The notes under the pieces were generated by a model that searched no databases, was not told where the DNA came from, and worked only from the letters and a program-made list of their open reading frames with translations. A program made the position numbers and the translations under genes. Shown here piece after piece: positions 15,664-25,194 of a stretch of DNA of 64,000 nucleotides (its first letter is position 1; every line of letters begins with the position of its first letter). The DNA is from Halolamina pelagica (lineage in GTDB: Archaea; Halobacteriota; Halobacteria; Halobacteriales; Haloferacaceae): positions 124,001 through 188,000 of the forward strand of contig NZ_FOXI01000004.1 of assembly GCF_900115675.1 (NCBI RefSeq), written 5' to 3'.

Positions 15664-16854
15664 CTACTCTCCAACGTAGCGGTGAAGCCGCCGGATTCCG
15701 GCTATCACGTCTTCGACGTCGCCGTCACTCATCTCCGGGAACAACGGGAGACTCACCACCCCATCGTACACCGACTCCGCCTCCGGGAACATCCCGCGTT
15801 CGTACCCGTACTCCTCTTGGAAGAACGGGTGATAGTGAAGTGGCACGTAGTGAACTTGGACCCCGATGTTCTCCGCGTGCATCGCGTTCACGAACTCCTT
15901 CCGGCTACAGCCGAACCGCTCGTCTATCTCGACCGCGTAGAGATGGTAGAACGGGTCCGCTTCTTCCGTAGCCGGGGGTGTGTGGATGCCGGCCATATCC
16001 CCGAACGCGTCGTCGTACTCGGCGATGATCTCGTTACGTCGGGATTTGAACTCGGACAACCGATCGAGCTGTGAGAGTCCCAGCGCCGCCTGCATATCCG
16101 TGATGTTGTAGTTGTACCCCTCACCTTCGACGACTTGGTACCACGGTTCGCCCTCGTGGCCTTCGGGGGCGTAGTCCATATCGAACGATCGGAGGCGGCG
16201 CAATCGATCGGCGAGGTCGCCGTCGTCGGTGACGACCATGCCTCCCTCTCCCGTCGTGATGTTCTTGACGGGGTGAAAGCTGAACACCCCCATGTCCCGT
16301 TGTGCGCCGAGACCTTCCCCTCGCCACGTCCCGCCGAACCCGTGGCAGGCGTCCCAGACGACCGTTAGGTCGTGATCGTCGGCGACTTCCAGCAGCCCCT
16401 CGATGTCGGCCGGATGCCCACCGTAGTGCATCGGGATCAGTCCCTGGGTGTCTTCCGTGATCCGCTCCCGAACAGCATCGGGATCGAGCCCTCTCGTTTC
16501 GGGGTCGATGTCCGCGAACACCGGCTCGGCACCCGTGTAGGTCGCGGCGTGGGCGGTCGACGCGAACGTGAGTGGTGTTGTCACGACCTCGTCTCCTTTC
16601 CCCCAACCTGCTGCTCGGCCCGCGAGGTGGAGAGCAGTCGTCCCCGATGTCGTCGCGACCGCGTGATCGACGCCGACAACGTTTGCAACCCTATCCTCGA
16701 ATCGCTCGACTGTCGGCCCGCGGGTTATGTAGTCTCCGTCAAGCGCGTCAGAAACAGCGGTCTTGTCCTGTTGCCGGATCTGTTGGCCGCCGTACCCCAG
16801 TAGTTCCTCACGGACCGGTTCGCCGCCGTACTTCGCTGGCGTACCGTCAGACAT
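15664..16854 (-). CDS. pseC: PseC-like UDP-sugar 4-aminotransferase (DegT family)
   Basis: A 396-residue PLP enzyme. Motifs are YGGQQIRQQDKTAVSDAL, DYITRGPTVERFE, SGTTALHLA, DEVVTTPLTFASTAHA, WDACHGFGG (Asp to the PLP ring) and FSFHPVKNITTGEGG, whose Lys should bind PLP. LNITDMQAALGLSQ-type segment YNITDMQAALGLSQL follows. The overall pattern is closer to PseC than to other DegT proteins I know. It should convert a 4-keto-6-deoxy sugar nucleotide to the 4-amino sugar. It starts 8 bases inside the upstream epimerase gene and ends 34 bases before pseI. Confidence 0.83.
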   Translation of the reverse strand: MSDGTPAKYGGEPVREELLGYGGQQIRQQDKTAVSDALDGDYITRGPTVERFEDRVANVVGVDHAVATTSGTTALHLAGRAAGWGKGDEVVTTPLTFASTAHAATYTGAEPVFADIDPETRGLDPDAVRERITEDTQGLIPMHYGGHPADIEGLLEVADDHDLTVVWDACHGFGGTWRGEGLGAQRDMGVFSFHPVKNITTGEGGMVVTDDGDLADRLRRLRSFDMDYAPEGHEGEPWYQVVEGEGYNYNITDMQAALGLSQLDRLSEFKSRRNEIIAEYDDAFGDMAGIHTPPATEEADPFYHLYAVEIDERFGCSRKEFVNAMHAENIGVQVHYVPLHYHPFFQEEYGYERGMFPEAESVYDGVVSLPLFPEMSDGDVEDVIAGIRRLHRYVGE

Positions 16855-17797
16855 CTTCCTGCTCCTGCATCCACTCCCGAAGTCGCTCTATACCTTCCTC
16901 GAGGGAGACTTCGGGCTCCCAGCCCAGCAACTCCTCCGCCTTGCTCTGATCGCACCGGAGTTTCTGGACCTCACTCTGGGGGTGGTGATGCTCGACGTGT
17001 GTGATCTCCGTCCCCTCACTGGCGATTGACTCCGCGAGTTCGTTGATCGAAATGTCGACCCCTGTTCCTGCGTTGATTACTTGACCGACTGCTGCATCGC
17101 TGAAGGTCGCCTCCACGATGAAGCGGGCACAGTCGGTCGCGTAGAGCAGGTCTCGAGTCTGCGTGCCGTCGCCGTATATCTTCAGCGTATCTCCGCGGAT
17201 ATCCCGATCGGTGAAGATGGACACCACACCGCCAGCCATCCCAGTCTGCTGGAACGGTCCGTACGTATTGAACGGCCGGAGGATCGTCACCGGCAGGTCG
17301 TAGCCGTGGTAGTACGATTCGGCCATGTTCTCGGCTGCCAGCTTCGACCCCGCGTACGGGGATGCCGGCTTTACGGGATGGTCCTCGTCGATCCCGCTAT
17401 CGGAGTCGACCATGTCGTACACCATACACGTGCCGACGAGTCCGAGCCGAGTGTCCGTCTTTCGACACTCCTCGAGCACGTTCTGTGTCCCCACGACGTT
17501 CGTCTCGAAGTGTGACTCCGGATCGTCGAGGCTCTCTTGGACGTCGATCTCGGCCGCGAGGTGGAAGCACGCGTCCACGTCGTCGTGGATGGCCGACTCG
17601 ACCACCGACGCGTTCCGCACGTCACCCTCCACCAGCTCGAAGTCGGGGTCGTCCGCGAAGGCGGCGACGTTCCGCTTACTTCCGTTAGAGAGATCGTCGA
17701 TCCCGGTGACGGAGTAGCCACGCTCCAACAGTTCGCGGACGACCCAACGGCCGATGAACCCCGCTGCCCCCGTTACGACGACCGAACCGCCAGTCAT
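16847..17797 (-). CDS. NAD-dependent nucleotide-sugar epimerase/dehydratase
   Basis: A 316-residue extended short-chain dehydrogenase: VVVTGAAGFIGRWVV (NAD-binding, residues 6-20), CFHLAAEIDV, and SPYAGSKLAAE with the catalytic YxxxK, then ILRPFNTYGPFQQ and the nucleotide-binding GDGTQTRDLLY. It belongs to the GalE/RmlB/LegB group. In this operon it may epimerise or dehydrate a UDP- or GDP-sugar feeding the nonulosonate or its neighbour residue. The true start is the ATG at 17797, which overlaps the pseB stop as ATGA. An open frame further upstream runs antisense through pseB and is not translated protein. Confidence 0.83.
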   Translation of the reverse strand: MTGGSVVVTGAAGFIGRWVVRELLERGYSVTGIDDLSNGSKRNVAAFADDPDFELVEGDVRNASVVESAIHDDVDACFHLAAEIDVQESLDDPESHFETNVVGTQNVLEECRKTDTRLGLVGTCMVYDMVDSDSGIDEDHPVKPASPYAGSKLAAENMAESYYHGYDLPVTILRPFNTYGPFQQTGMAGGVVSIFTDRDIRGDTLKIYGDGTQTRDLLYATDCARFIVEATFSDAAVGQVINAGTGVDISINELAESIASEGTEITHVEHHHPQSEVQKLRCDQSKAEELLGWEPEVSLEEGIERLREWMQEQEDV

Positions 17798-18822
17798 GCG
17801 TCCACCTCGAGCACATCGTTCTCGTCGAGAACTGACTCGATCTCGCTTTCCGTGAGCTTCTCCGCAGCCCCCGAGGAACGCACAACTGAATCCGTCGGAG
17901 AGTAGCCGTCGATCCCCTCGTGGGTCAAGTAGCCGTTGTTCCCCTTCGTCTCGGGGACGACGGCGTACGTCGACGACCCTTCGAGGGTACGCTGTGCCTC
18001 GCGCTCGGTCAGTGTCTCTTCGTGGATCGTCTCGCCGATTCGTTTCCCGATGTACTTCCGCTCGATCTCGTCCGGGTCGTGGCCGTACTTCGGTGCGAGT
18101 GACTCGATCATCACTTCGGCCAGGTCCTCGATCCCAATCGCATCCATCTTGTGGACGAACACCTCTCCTCCCTTCGTCTTCTCGATAGCTTCGATAACGA
18201 GGTCGCCCAACTGCTCCCAAGTCAGGAAGAAGCGAGTCATCCGCTCGTCGGTGATCGTTACCGGGCCGCCGTCGCGGATCTGCTCACGGAAGAGAGGGAT
18301 AACGGACTGGGAGGAGTTGATGACGTTCCCGAACCGGACCGACGCGAGCTTTATTCCCGGTCGCCCCTTGTACTTGTTCCCTGCCGTGATCAGCTTCTCG
18401 CCGAGGAGTTTGGTCGTCCCCATCGTGTTCGCGGGGTCGACGGCTTTGTCGCTACTCGTGAAGACGACCCGTTCGACGCCCGCGTCGATCGCCGTGTCGA
18501 CGACGTTCTGAAGCCCGAGGACGTTCGTCTTGACGGCTTCGAACGGGTTGTACTCGGAGATGTCGACGTGTTTCATCGCAGCCGTGTGTACGACGATGTC
18601 GATACCGTTGAACGCGCGGCTGAGACGGTCCTTATCACGAACGTCGCCCGTCAGGAACCGGCACCGTTCGTCGTCGAGCGATCGCTTGAGGCTCGCGATG
18701 TTCGCCTCGTTGTTGTCGAACACCCGAACCACGTTGGGATCTTCCTCGAGTAGCCGCTCGACGAGGTAGCTCCCGACCGATCCGGCACCGCCAGTGACTA
18801 ACACATCGTTTCCTTGTATCAT
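17794..18822 (-). CDS. pseB: PseB-like UDP-GlcNAc 4,6-dehydratase (CapD/FlaA1 family)
   Basis: A 342-residue member of the polysaccharide-biosynthesis SDR family (PF02719). Motifs are VLVTGGAGSVGSYLVERLL (7-25), HTAAMKHVDISEYNPFEAV, FTSSDKAVDPANTMGTTKLL carrying the catalytic-type Thr/Ser, Asp, Lys and the MGTTK site in place of YGATK, and VRFGNVINSSQSVIPLF. The first-step PseB enzymes convert UDP-GlcNAc to the 4-keto-6-deoxy-altro sugar with inversion at C5. It is the first gene of the minus-strand operon. The Tyr of the classic YxxxK is Met here (MGTTK), as in several PseB/CapD relatives lacking the Tyr, and should be checked by alignment. Confidence 0.82.
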   Translation of the reverse strand: MIQGNDVLVTGGAGSVGSYLVERLLEEDPNVVRVFDNNEANIASLKRSLDDERCRFLTGDVRDKDRLSRAFNGIDIVVHTAAMKHVDISEYNPFEAVKTNVLGLQNVVDTAIDAGVERVVFTSSDKAVDPANTMGTTKLLGEKLITAGNKYKGRPGIKLASVRFGNVINSSQSVIPLFREQIRDGGPVTITDERMTRFFLTWEQLGDLVIEAIEKTKGGEVFVHKMDAIGIEDLAEVMIESLAPKYGHDPDEIERKYIGKRIGETIHEETLTEREAQRTLEGSSTYAVVPETKGNNGYLTHEGIDGYSPTDSVVRSSGAAEKLTESEIESVLDENDVLEVDA

Positions 18823-19007
18823 CTGTCTGTATGAGTTTGAGAACGGTAGGCCGAGCCGTTACTCCAAGTTCTCACGTCGCCATTATGAACGCTACGACTG
18901 CCCAGCAGAGACCGCACCGTGACTCCCATCGGAAAGCGTCTGTCGGTCCACCGGCTTCGATTGCCCTTCGACAAGGACTAGGCGCCGGAGTATCCAGTTG
19001 CTCTCGA

Positions 19008-20549
19008 ATGGCGGTAAACCTCGACGATGCGTTCGAGAAACTGTTCAAAGGGGGTGGGATACTCTTCTTTGGCCTCGTCGTCGAGCTCGGGGTCTCCTTC
19101 CTCGCGAAAGCACTCATCGCCCGGTATCTGGGACCGTCCAACTACGGCGCCGTTTCGCTGGGAATCACGATGCTCGCCCTCCTTTCGACGCTGTCGCTTC
19201 TCGGACTCAACACCGGGGTCGGCAGATACCTCCCCCGGTTCGATGACGAGTCCGACCGCCGAGGCGTGATGTGGTCGGCGTTCCAGATCGTCCTCCCTGT
19301 TTCGGTGTTGGTGGGGGTGATCGTCGCCGTCTCGGCGGAGCCGATCGCCACGTACGCGTTCCATAACCCCTCGATCGTCCCGATCATTCGAACGTTCGGC
19401 CTCACGGTCCCGTTCGCGGCGTTGATGAAACTCTCCGTCGGTGGCATTCAGGGGGTCCAGTTGGCGAGACCGAAGGTCATCGTCAACAACTTCACGCCGC
19501 CGATAACACGGTTCACCGCCGTGGCCATCGCCCTCGTAGTCGGTGCGGGTGCCGTCGGCATCGCGACAGCGTACGCGCTCGCGTACGTCGCGGCCGCGCT
19601 GGTCGGCTTGTACTTCGTAGTTCGAAAGACCCCGATGTTTTCGAGCGTGAAACCGACATCGATGCACCGTGAACTCCTCTCGTTTTCGGCCCCGCTCATC
19701 GTGAGCAGCGCCATGGGGTTCGTCCTGACGGATCTGGACACCTTCATGCTCGGGTACTTTGCGACGACGAACGCGGTCGGGGTTTACAACGTCATATACC
19801 CGCTCGCTCACCTTCTGATGGCCGCCTTGACGGCGTTCGGCTTCCTCTTCGTCCCGGTGATATCCCGGCTGGACGCCGAAGGCGAGACGGAGGACATGAA
19901 ACGAGTTTATCAAGTCGTGACGAAGTGGATCTTCATGGCCACGCTGCCCGCGTTCCTGGTCATCGCGCTGTTCCCCGAACTCACCATCTCGATGACGTTC
20001 GGGAACGAGTACCGCGTCGGTGCAACCGCGCTGTCGATCCTCTCCATCGCCTTCTTCTCGCATTCGATCGCCGGACCGAACGCGAACGTCCTCACGTCCA
20101 TCGGGCGGACCCGCGCGATCATGTGGGACAACATCGTCGTCGCGGTCGTCAACACGATCCTGAACCTCCTACTCATACCGCGCTACGGCTTCCTCGGAGC
20201 CGGGATCGCGACCGCCGCATCGTATCTCCTACTGAACTTTCTCTACTCCCTGCAGCTCTACCGCGAAACGGGGATCCACCCGTTCTCGTCGGGGCTCGTC
20301 CGCCCCGGTCTCATGGGGGGAGGCCTCGTCGCGGTCGTCGCTTGGGTCACTCGAACGTACTTCACCGTCACCATCCCGGTGCTCGTTGCGATGTTCCTCG
20401 TGTTCCTCTCCGCGTACGGGGTCGTCATCCTCCGCTTTGGCGGCGTCGAGGAGGAGGAGGTCACCCTCGTGCTGAGCTTCGAGGAGCAGTTCGGGATCGA
20501 CTTGGGACCGTTCAAGACGATCGCGAAAGCCCTGATCAAGGACCGGTGA
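19008..20549 (+). CDS. Lipid-linked oligosaccharide flippase (Wzx/MATE family, AglR-like)
   Basis: A 513-residue membrane protein with about 12-14 hydrophobic segments and the polysaccharide-flippase signature at the N-terminus (GGGILFFGLVVELGVSFLAKALIARYLGPSNYG read in parts; YLGPSNYGAVSLG is the key piece). The start at 19008 (MAVNLDDAFEK) is chosen because the 59 residues encoded upstream are polar, non-conserved and contain no membrane signal. It probably moves the dolichyl-phosphate glycan across the membrane for AglB. A soluble tail of about 30 residues ends in KALIKDR. It is convergent with glmS. Confidence 0.83.
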   Translation: MAVNLDDAFEKLFKGGGILFFGLVVELGVSFLAKALIARYLGPSNYGAVSLGITMLALLSTLSLLGLNTGVGRYLPRFDDESDRRGVMWSAFQIVLPVSVLVGVIVAVSAEPIATYAFHNPSIVPIIRTFGLTVPFAALMKLSVGGIQGVQLARPKVIVNNFTPPITRFTAVAIALVVGAGAVGIATAYALAYVAAALVGLYFVVRKTPMFSSVKPTSMHRELLSFSAPLIVSSAMGFVLTDLDTFMLGYFATTNAVGVYNVIYPLAHLLMAALTAFGFLFVPVISRLDAEGETEDMKRVYQVVTKWIFMATLPAFLVIALFPELTISMTFGNEYRVGATALSILSIAFFSHSIAGPNANVLTSIGRTRAIMWDNIVVAVVNTILNLLLIPRYGFLGAGIATAASYLLLNFLYSLQLYRETGIHPFSSGLVRPGLMGGGLVAVVAWVTRTYFTVTIPVLVAMFLVFLSAYGVVILRFGGVEEEEVTLVLSFEEQFGIDLGPFKTIAKALIKDR

Positions 20550-20580
20550 GCGTTCACCCGTGGCGGGCCACGATGGACCG

Positions 20581-20608
20581 GAACTGTTCAGGGAGGCCCG
20601 AACAGTTC
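20581..20608. terminator. Perfect inverted repeat between convergent genes
   Basis: GAACTGTTC and GAACAGTTC form 9-base perfect arms with a 10-base spacer, between the flippase stop (20549) and the glmS stop (20694). It is positioned to act as a bidirectional 3'-end hairpin. No long T-tract follows, so a termination role is uncertain. Confidence 0.35.
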
Positions 20609-20693
20609 GACCGGCAGTCCCGAGCACCGACGTGACGACGGTTGGTCCCGCGTCAAAGCGCGGATTCCCGATTCAACCACCTGCCGGTGCGGA

Positions 20694-22513
20694 TCACTCG
20701 ACGGTGACGCTCTTCGCCAGGTTCCGGGGCTTGTCGATACTCCGCCCCTTCAGGTCGGCCACATGGTAACTGAACAGCTGGAAGTACACGTTCGCCACCA
20801 GCGGTTCCATCTCCCCCAACTCCGGTACCGGGAACGACTCGTCGACGAACTTGCTTGCATCCCGATGATCGTCGGAGACGGCACCCAACACGGGCGCCCC
20901 ACGGGACTCGACCTCCTTGACGTTGTTCAGCGTCTCCTCGGCGTTCGACCCCGCCGTCAGAACCGCCAGTACCGGCGTATTCGGCGTCACTAACGCCAAC
21001 GGACCGTGTTTGAGTTCGCCCGCTGGGAACCCCTCTGCGTGGTCGTAGCTGATCCCCTTCAGCTTCAGCGCGCCCTCCAGCGCGACCGGGGCACCGAGCC
21101 ATCGACCGAGGAAGAAGAACGCATCACCGTCGGCGTACGTCACCGGGGCCTCCCGGACCTCGGCCTCAGCGTCCAAGGCCTGCTGGACGGCCCCAGGGAG
21201 GCCGCGAACGTCTTCCAGCAGGCTCCGCGCCTCCGAAGGGGAGATCACGTCGCGTCGTCGACCGACGTGGACCGCGAGGAGCGCCATCGTCGCCACCTGT
21301 GAGCAGAACGTCTTGGTGGCGGCGACGCCGATCTCGGGACCGGCACGGATGAACACCGTGTCGTCGGCCTCGCGCGTGATCGTGCTCCCGAGGGTGTTCG
21401 TGACTGCGAGCGTCCGCGCGCCCGCGAGATCCGCTTTTCGAAGTGCGGAGAGCGTGTCCGCGGTCTCACCGCTCTGCGTGACCGCGACCACGAGCGTCCG
21501 CCACGGGCCCGGCCGCTGCCGAACTCGTACTCCGAGGCGATTTCGACCGACGTGCGCACGTCGGCGTGGGCCTCGAACAGTTCCGCGGCGTACAGCCCGG
21601 CGTGGTAGGACGTGCCAGCAGCGACAAACTGGATCTCATCCACCGACTGGAGGTACTCGGTCGGGAGGTCGACTTCGAGATCCACTTCGCCTTTCATCTC
21701 GTCGACGCGACCCGACAGGGCCTGCCGGAGCGCCTGTGGCTGCTCGTGGATCTCTTTGAGCATGTAGTGGTCGTAGCCACCCTTCTCGGCGGCTTCGGCC
21801 TCCCACTCGATCTCCTCGACTTCGCGGTCGACGACCTCGCCATCCTCGTAGGTGGTGGTCCCGTCGTCGGTGACGTGAACCACGTCGCCGTCCTGCACGT
21901 AGCTCACCCGCCGCGGGTGCTCGAGAAACGCCGTCACGTCGCTCGCGAGGAACGTACCGTGCTCGGCCGGCCCGTCCACGAGCGGACTGTCCTTGCGTGC
22001 GGCGACGATACCCTCGTGCCCGTCCGCGACGACGCAGATCGCGAAACTCCCCGAAAGCTCCTCGACGACGTGCTCGACCGCCTCGACGAGCGACTCGTCG
22101 GCGGCCAGCCGCTCCTCGACCAGATGGGGGACGACCTCGGTGTCGGTTTCGCTGGTGAACGTGTGACCCCGATCTTCGAGTTCGGTCTTCAGCGTATCGC
22201 AGTTCTCGATGATCCCGTTGTGAACGACCGCGACCTCCCCCGACTCGTCGGTGTGGGGATGCGCGTTCGCGTTCGTCGGCTCGCCGTGGGTTGACCACCG
22301 TGTGTGCCCGATCCCACCGGTTGCCGGGGCGTCGGCCGGGAGCACCTCGCGGAGCGCCGAGAGTTCGCCCGCCCGCTTGTACACGTCGAGACCGTTCTCG
22401 TTCTGGAGCGCGATCCCCGCGGAGTCGTAGCCGCGGTACTCCAGGTTCACCAGCCCCTCGGTCAGGATCGGGAGCGCCTGTTCCTCGCCGAAGTAGCCGA
22501 TGATGCCACACAT
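20694..22513 (-). pseudogene. glmS: Glutamine:fructose-6-phosphate aminotransferase, broken by a one-base frameshift
   Basis: Together the two frames encode a normal-length GlmS of about 606 residues. The N-terminal glutaminase domain starts MCGIIGYFGEE with Cys2 as nucleophile, then HTRWSTHGEPTN and HNGIIEN. Two SIS domains follow (VAAGTSYHAGLYAAELF; AVTQSGETADTLSALRKAD) and the end is PRNLAKSVTVE. The frame breaks near 21508-21510. Restoring one base in a short C-run (plus strand) rejoins EYEFGSGR to GPWRTLVVAVTQSG without loss. GlmS makes glucosamine-6-phosphate for UDP-GlcNAc, needed by the nonulosonate and N-glycan genes here. An assembly error is a strong alternative to true gene death, since the enzyme is usually essential for amino-sugar supply. 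Confidence 0.85.
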
Positions 22514-22515
22514 GG

Positions 22516-23667
22516 TTAGCCCCGCCGCACCTCCGTTCCGTCCTCGATCCGCCCGTCGACCGCGGTGCCGATCCCCACGGTCGTATCGTTGCCCAGTACC
22601 GTCCCTGGCGCGAGCGTCGCTCCGCCGCCGACGGTCGCATTGTCGCCGACGACACCGCCGAGTCGGACGCCCTCGTGGATCGTCCCCACGACGACGTCCG
22701 TCTCCCCGCCGGCGACGGTCGTGTTGGCCTCGATCGTCGCGTTCTCGCCCACGACGCAATCACTCACCACGGCGCCGTCACCGATCGTGGCGTCGGACAA
22801 CACGACCGCGTTCGAGACGACCGCGTTCGCGCCGATCTCGACGTTGTCCCCGAGCGACGTGCCGGGGAGCACCCGTGCACCGGGCCGGACCCGAACGTCC
22901 GAACCCAGCGCGACCGGCTCCACGACGGTCGACTGGTCGTGGACGCCGACGCTTTCGGCCGTCGTTGCCGCGAACCGATCGAGCGAGCGGGCGTTGACCG
23001 ACAGCAGGTGCCAGAGGTGAGATACGTCGAGCCAGAGCCCGTCGAACGGCACCGCACGGAGCGTCTCCGCCTCCTGGATCGCCGCGGTGACCGCGAGCTC
23101 ACCGTCGGAGTCGACCGACTCGAGCAGCTCGAACACCGACGGGTCGAAGCCGTACACTCCTGCGTTGATGAACTCCGTCGCAACCGTTCGGGCCGGCGGC
23201 TTCTCGGTGATCGACAGGACTTCCCTGCCGTCGAGTTCGACGACGCCGTAGTTCTCGGGTCGTTCGGCCCGCGTGATCGCCATCATGGGTCCGTCCCGGC
23301 CGCGGTGCTCGTCGACGACCGCCGAGATCGCGTCGGGTTCGACGATCCGGTCGCCGTTCAGCGCGATGAACTCCTCGTCGACCTGGTCTCGGGCCTGCAA
23401 CACCGCGTGCCCTGTGCCGAGCTGTTTGTGCTGGACCGAGTACTCGATGTCGACGTTCCACGCGTCGCCGTCGCCGAAGTAGTTCTGAATCCGCTCGCGC
23501 TTGTAGCCGACGACGAACAAGAACTCGTCAATCCCCGCTTGGCGACACGCGTCGATCACGTGTTCGAGTAGTGGTCGGTTCCCGATCGGCAGCATCGGTT
23601 TGGGGCGGGTTCGGGTCAGCGGCCGGAGCTGCGTCCCCTCACCAGCCGCGAGCACGATCGCCTTCAT
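22516..23667 (-). CDS. Bifunctional sugar-1-phosphate nucleotidyltransferase/acyltransferase (GlmU-like)
   Basis: A 383-residue protein. The N-terminal nucleotidyltransferase starts AIVLAAGEGTQLRPLTRTRPKPMLP (read as GEGTQLRPLTRTRPKP), with GTGHAVLQA and ALNGDRIV following. After residue 240 comes a left-handed beta-helix of hexapeptide repeats (GDNVEIGANAVVSNAVVLSD is a sample), as in archaeal enzymes combining glucosamine-1-phosphate acetylation with UDP-GlcNAc formation. It ends two bases before glmS, so the two belong to one operon with the next gene upstream. Uridylyl versus thymidylyl use cannot be read directly; the glmS neighbour favours UDP-GlcNAc synthesis. Confidence 0.83.
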   Translation of the reverse strand: MKAIVLAAGEGTQLRPLTRTRPKPMLPIGNRPLLEHVIDACRQAGIDEFLFVVGYKRERIQNYFGDGDAWNVDIEYSVQHKQLGTGHAVLQARDQVDEEFIALNGDRIVEPDAISAVVDEHRGRDGPMMAITRAERPENYGVVELDGREVLSITEKPPARTVATEFINAGVYGFDPSVFELLESVDSDGELAVTAAIQEAETLRAVPFDGLWLDVSHLWHLLSVNARSLDRFAATTAESVGVHDQSTVVEPVALGSDVRVRPGARVLPGTSLGDNVEIGANAVVSNAVVLSDATIGDGAVVSDCVVGENATIEANTTVAGGETDVVVGTIHEGVRLGGVVGDNATVGGGATLAPGTVLGNDTTVGIGTAVDGRIEDGTEVRRG

Positions 23668-23691
23668 GGTCGTCCCTGTGTGTGCATGGTG

Positions 23692-24887
23692 TTAGTACTC
23701 CGTGTGGATGTCTCGCGTTACTGTCTCACCCGGTCCGGTACGAGCGTCGGAATCGAGTTTCACGCTGGCGTTGAGGGTGGTGTCGATCCCGGTCTTCGCG
23801 CCGTCGCCGCCGACGACACCGAACTTCCGGCGGCCGGTGTCCGTCGACTCCCCTTTCACCCTGAGTTGGACGGTCCCGTCGTCGTGTCTGAGGTTGGCGA
23901 CGACAGTGCCGGCACCGAAGTTCACGTCGCGCCCCAACACCGAGTCGCCCACGTAGGAGAGGTGACCGATCGTGGCGCCCTCCATCAGCACCGAGTTCTT
24001 CACCTCGACCGCGTGGCCGACCTTCGCGTCCGGGCCAACCACGCTCTTGCCCCTGACGTACGGTTCGGGCCGACGCTCGCCCCCGAACGGATCAGCGTCG
24101 GTCCCTCGACGATCACGCCCGACTCGACGGTCGCTCCGTCCTCGACGACAACCGGTCCCGAGAGCTCCGCGTCGGGGCTCACGTCGCCGTCGACCCGTCG
24201 ATCGATCCCGTCGAGGAACCACTCGTTGGCTTCGAGCAGTTCCCACGGTCGGCCGACGCCGAGCCAGAAGCCGACGTCGACGGCGGTCAGGTCGAACGCG
24301 TCGACGACGCGTGCGAGCACGTCGGTGATCTCGTGTTCGCCCCGCTCGCTTTCGGGTACGTCGAGCCACTCGCGTGCCGTCGCCGGGAACGCGTACGCAC
24401 CGACGTTGACCCGGTTCGACGGCGGGTCGTTGGGCTTCTCGACCACGTCGGTCACGACGCCGTCTTCGACGTCCATGACGCCGAACGGCCGGGGATCGTC
24501 GACTTCGTGGGCGCCGACGGCCGGTGCCGCGTCGTACAGCCTCTCGAGCGACGCGGAATCGTACAGGCCGTCGCCGTTGAGAACCGCGAACGGCTCGTCG
24601 TCGAGTCGTTCCTTCGCCGCGCGGACGGCGTCGGCGGTTCCGCGCTGGTGCCTTTGGACGGCGTACTCGACGGGGACGCCGGCGTACTCCGTCCCGAACC
24701 ACTCCCGAACGGCGTCGGCTTCGTAGCTGACGACGAACACGAGCCGTGAGGCATCGGCCTCGACGGCCGCATCGGCTGTGTGGGCTACTAGCGGCCTGTC
24801 ACCGACCGGGAGCATCGGTTTGGGGCGACGCGCCGTAAGTGGCTGCATCCGCGTCCCTTCGCCGGCGGCGAGGATAACTGTCTGCAT
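23692..24887 (-). pseudogene. Second GlmU-like nucleotidyltransferase/acyltransferase, broken by a one-base frameshift
   Basis: The reading frame opens at 24887 with TVILAAGEGTRMQPLTARRP and runs through the nucleotidyltransferase domain (RGTADAVRAAKERL, AVLNGDGLYD, GEHEITDVLARVV) into the hexapeptide-repeat domain. It then shifts near 24061-24062. The other frame supplies YVRGKSVVGPDAKVGHAVEV and the rest to the stop at 23692. Adding one base gives GPNAYVRGKS and a full protein of about 398 residues. The downstream half matches archaeal UDP-GlcNAc synthases (GHLSYVGDSVLG, GAGTVVANLRHDDG, then FGVVGGDGAKTGID). A sequencing slip is possible, but it is the second single-base deletion within 2.6 kb. 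Confidence 0.8.
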
Positions 24888-25194
24888 CAGTTCGTCTCCG
24901 AACCCGGCTCTTCTGTTGTGTCGTCTCTGGGGCTGGTCTCCCAGGACACGGATGGTACGCCGGTAGCCGTCCCCCGGATCGACCTCCCTTCCGGAACGTC
25001 GTCGATGGCGAATCCTCGACCATGCCCGTCGTTGCACAGCCTGACTGAATAGCGTAGCGTTCACGAGACACGACGGAAGACCAGCCGAGACGAGAGCAAT
25101 GGATCGGACAGTCGCCCCCCTTCGACCGAAGTAGGGAGGCGACTTCCTCCTCGAATACACAAACCTTATCCCCGTTTTGCTACGATTCACGCCA
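24888..25194. promoter_or_regulatory. Divergent promoter region upstream of aglB
   Basis: This gap of 307 bases has no credible gene. Its right end carries an AT-rich box (CTTATC at 25165-25170) about 27 bases before the aglB ATG. No clear TATA is visible for the minus-strand operon on the left. Confidence 0.45.

Noticed and set aside
17798-18220. N-terminal extension of the epimerase frame into pseB
   Set aside because: It would place about 140 Arg/Asp-rich residues before the Rossmann motif and overlap pseB; the ATGA overlap at 17797 is the better start.
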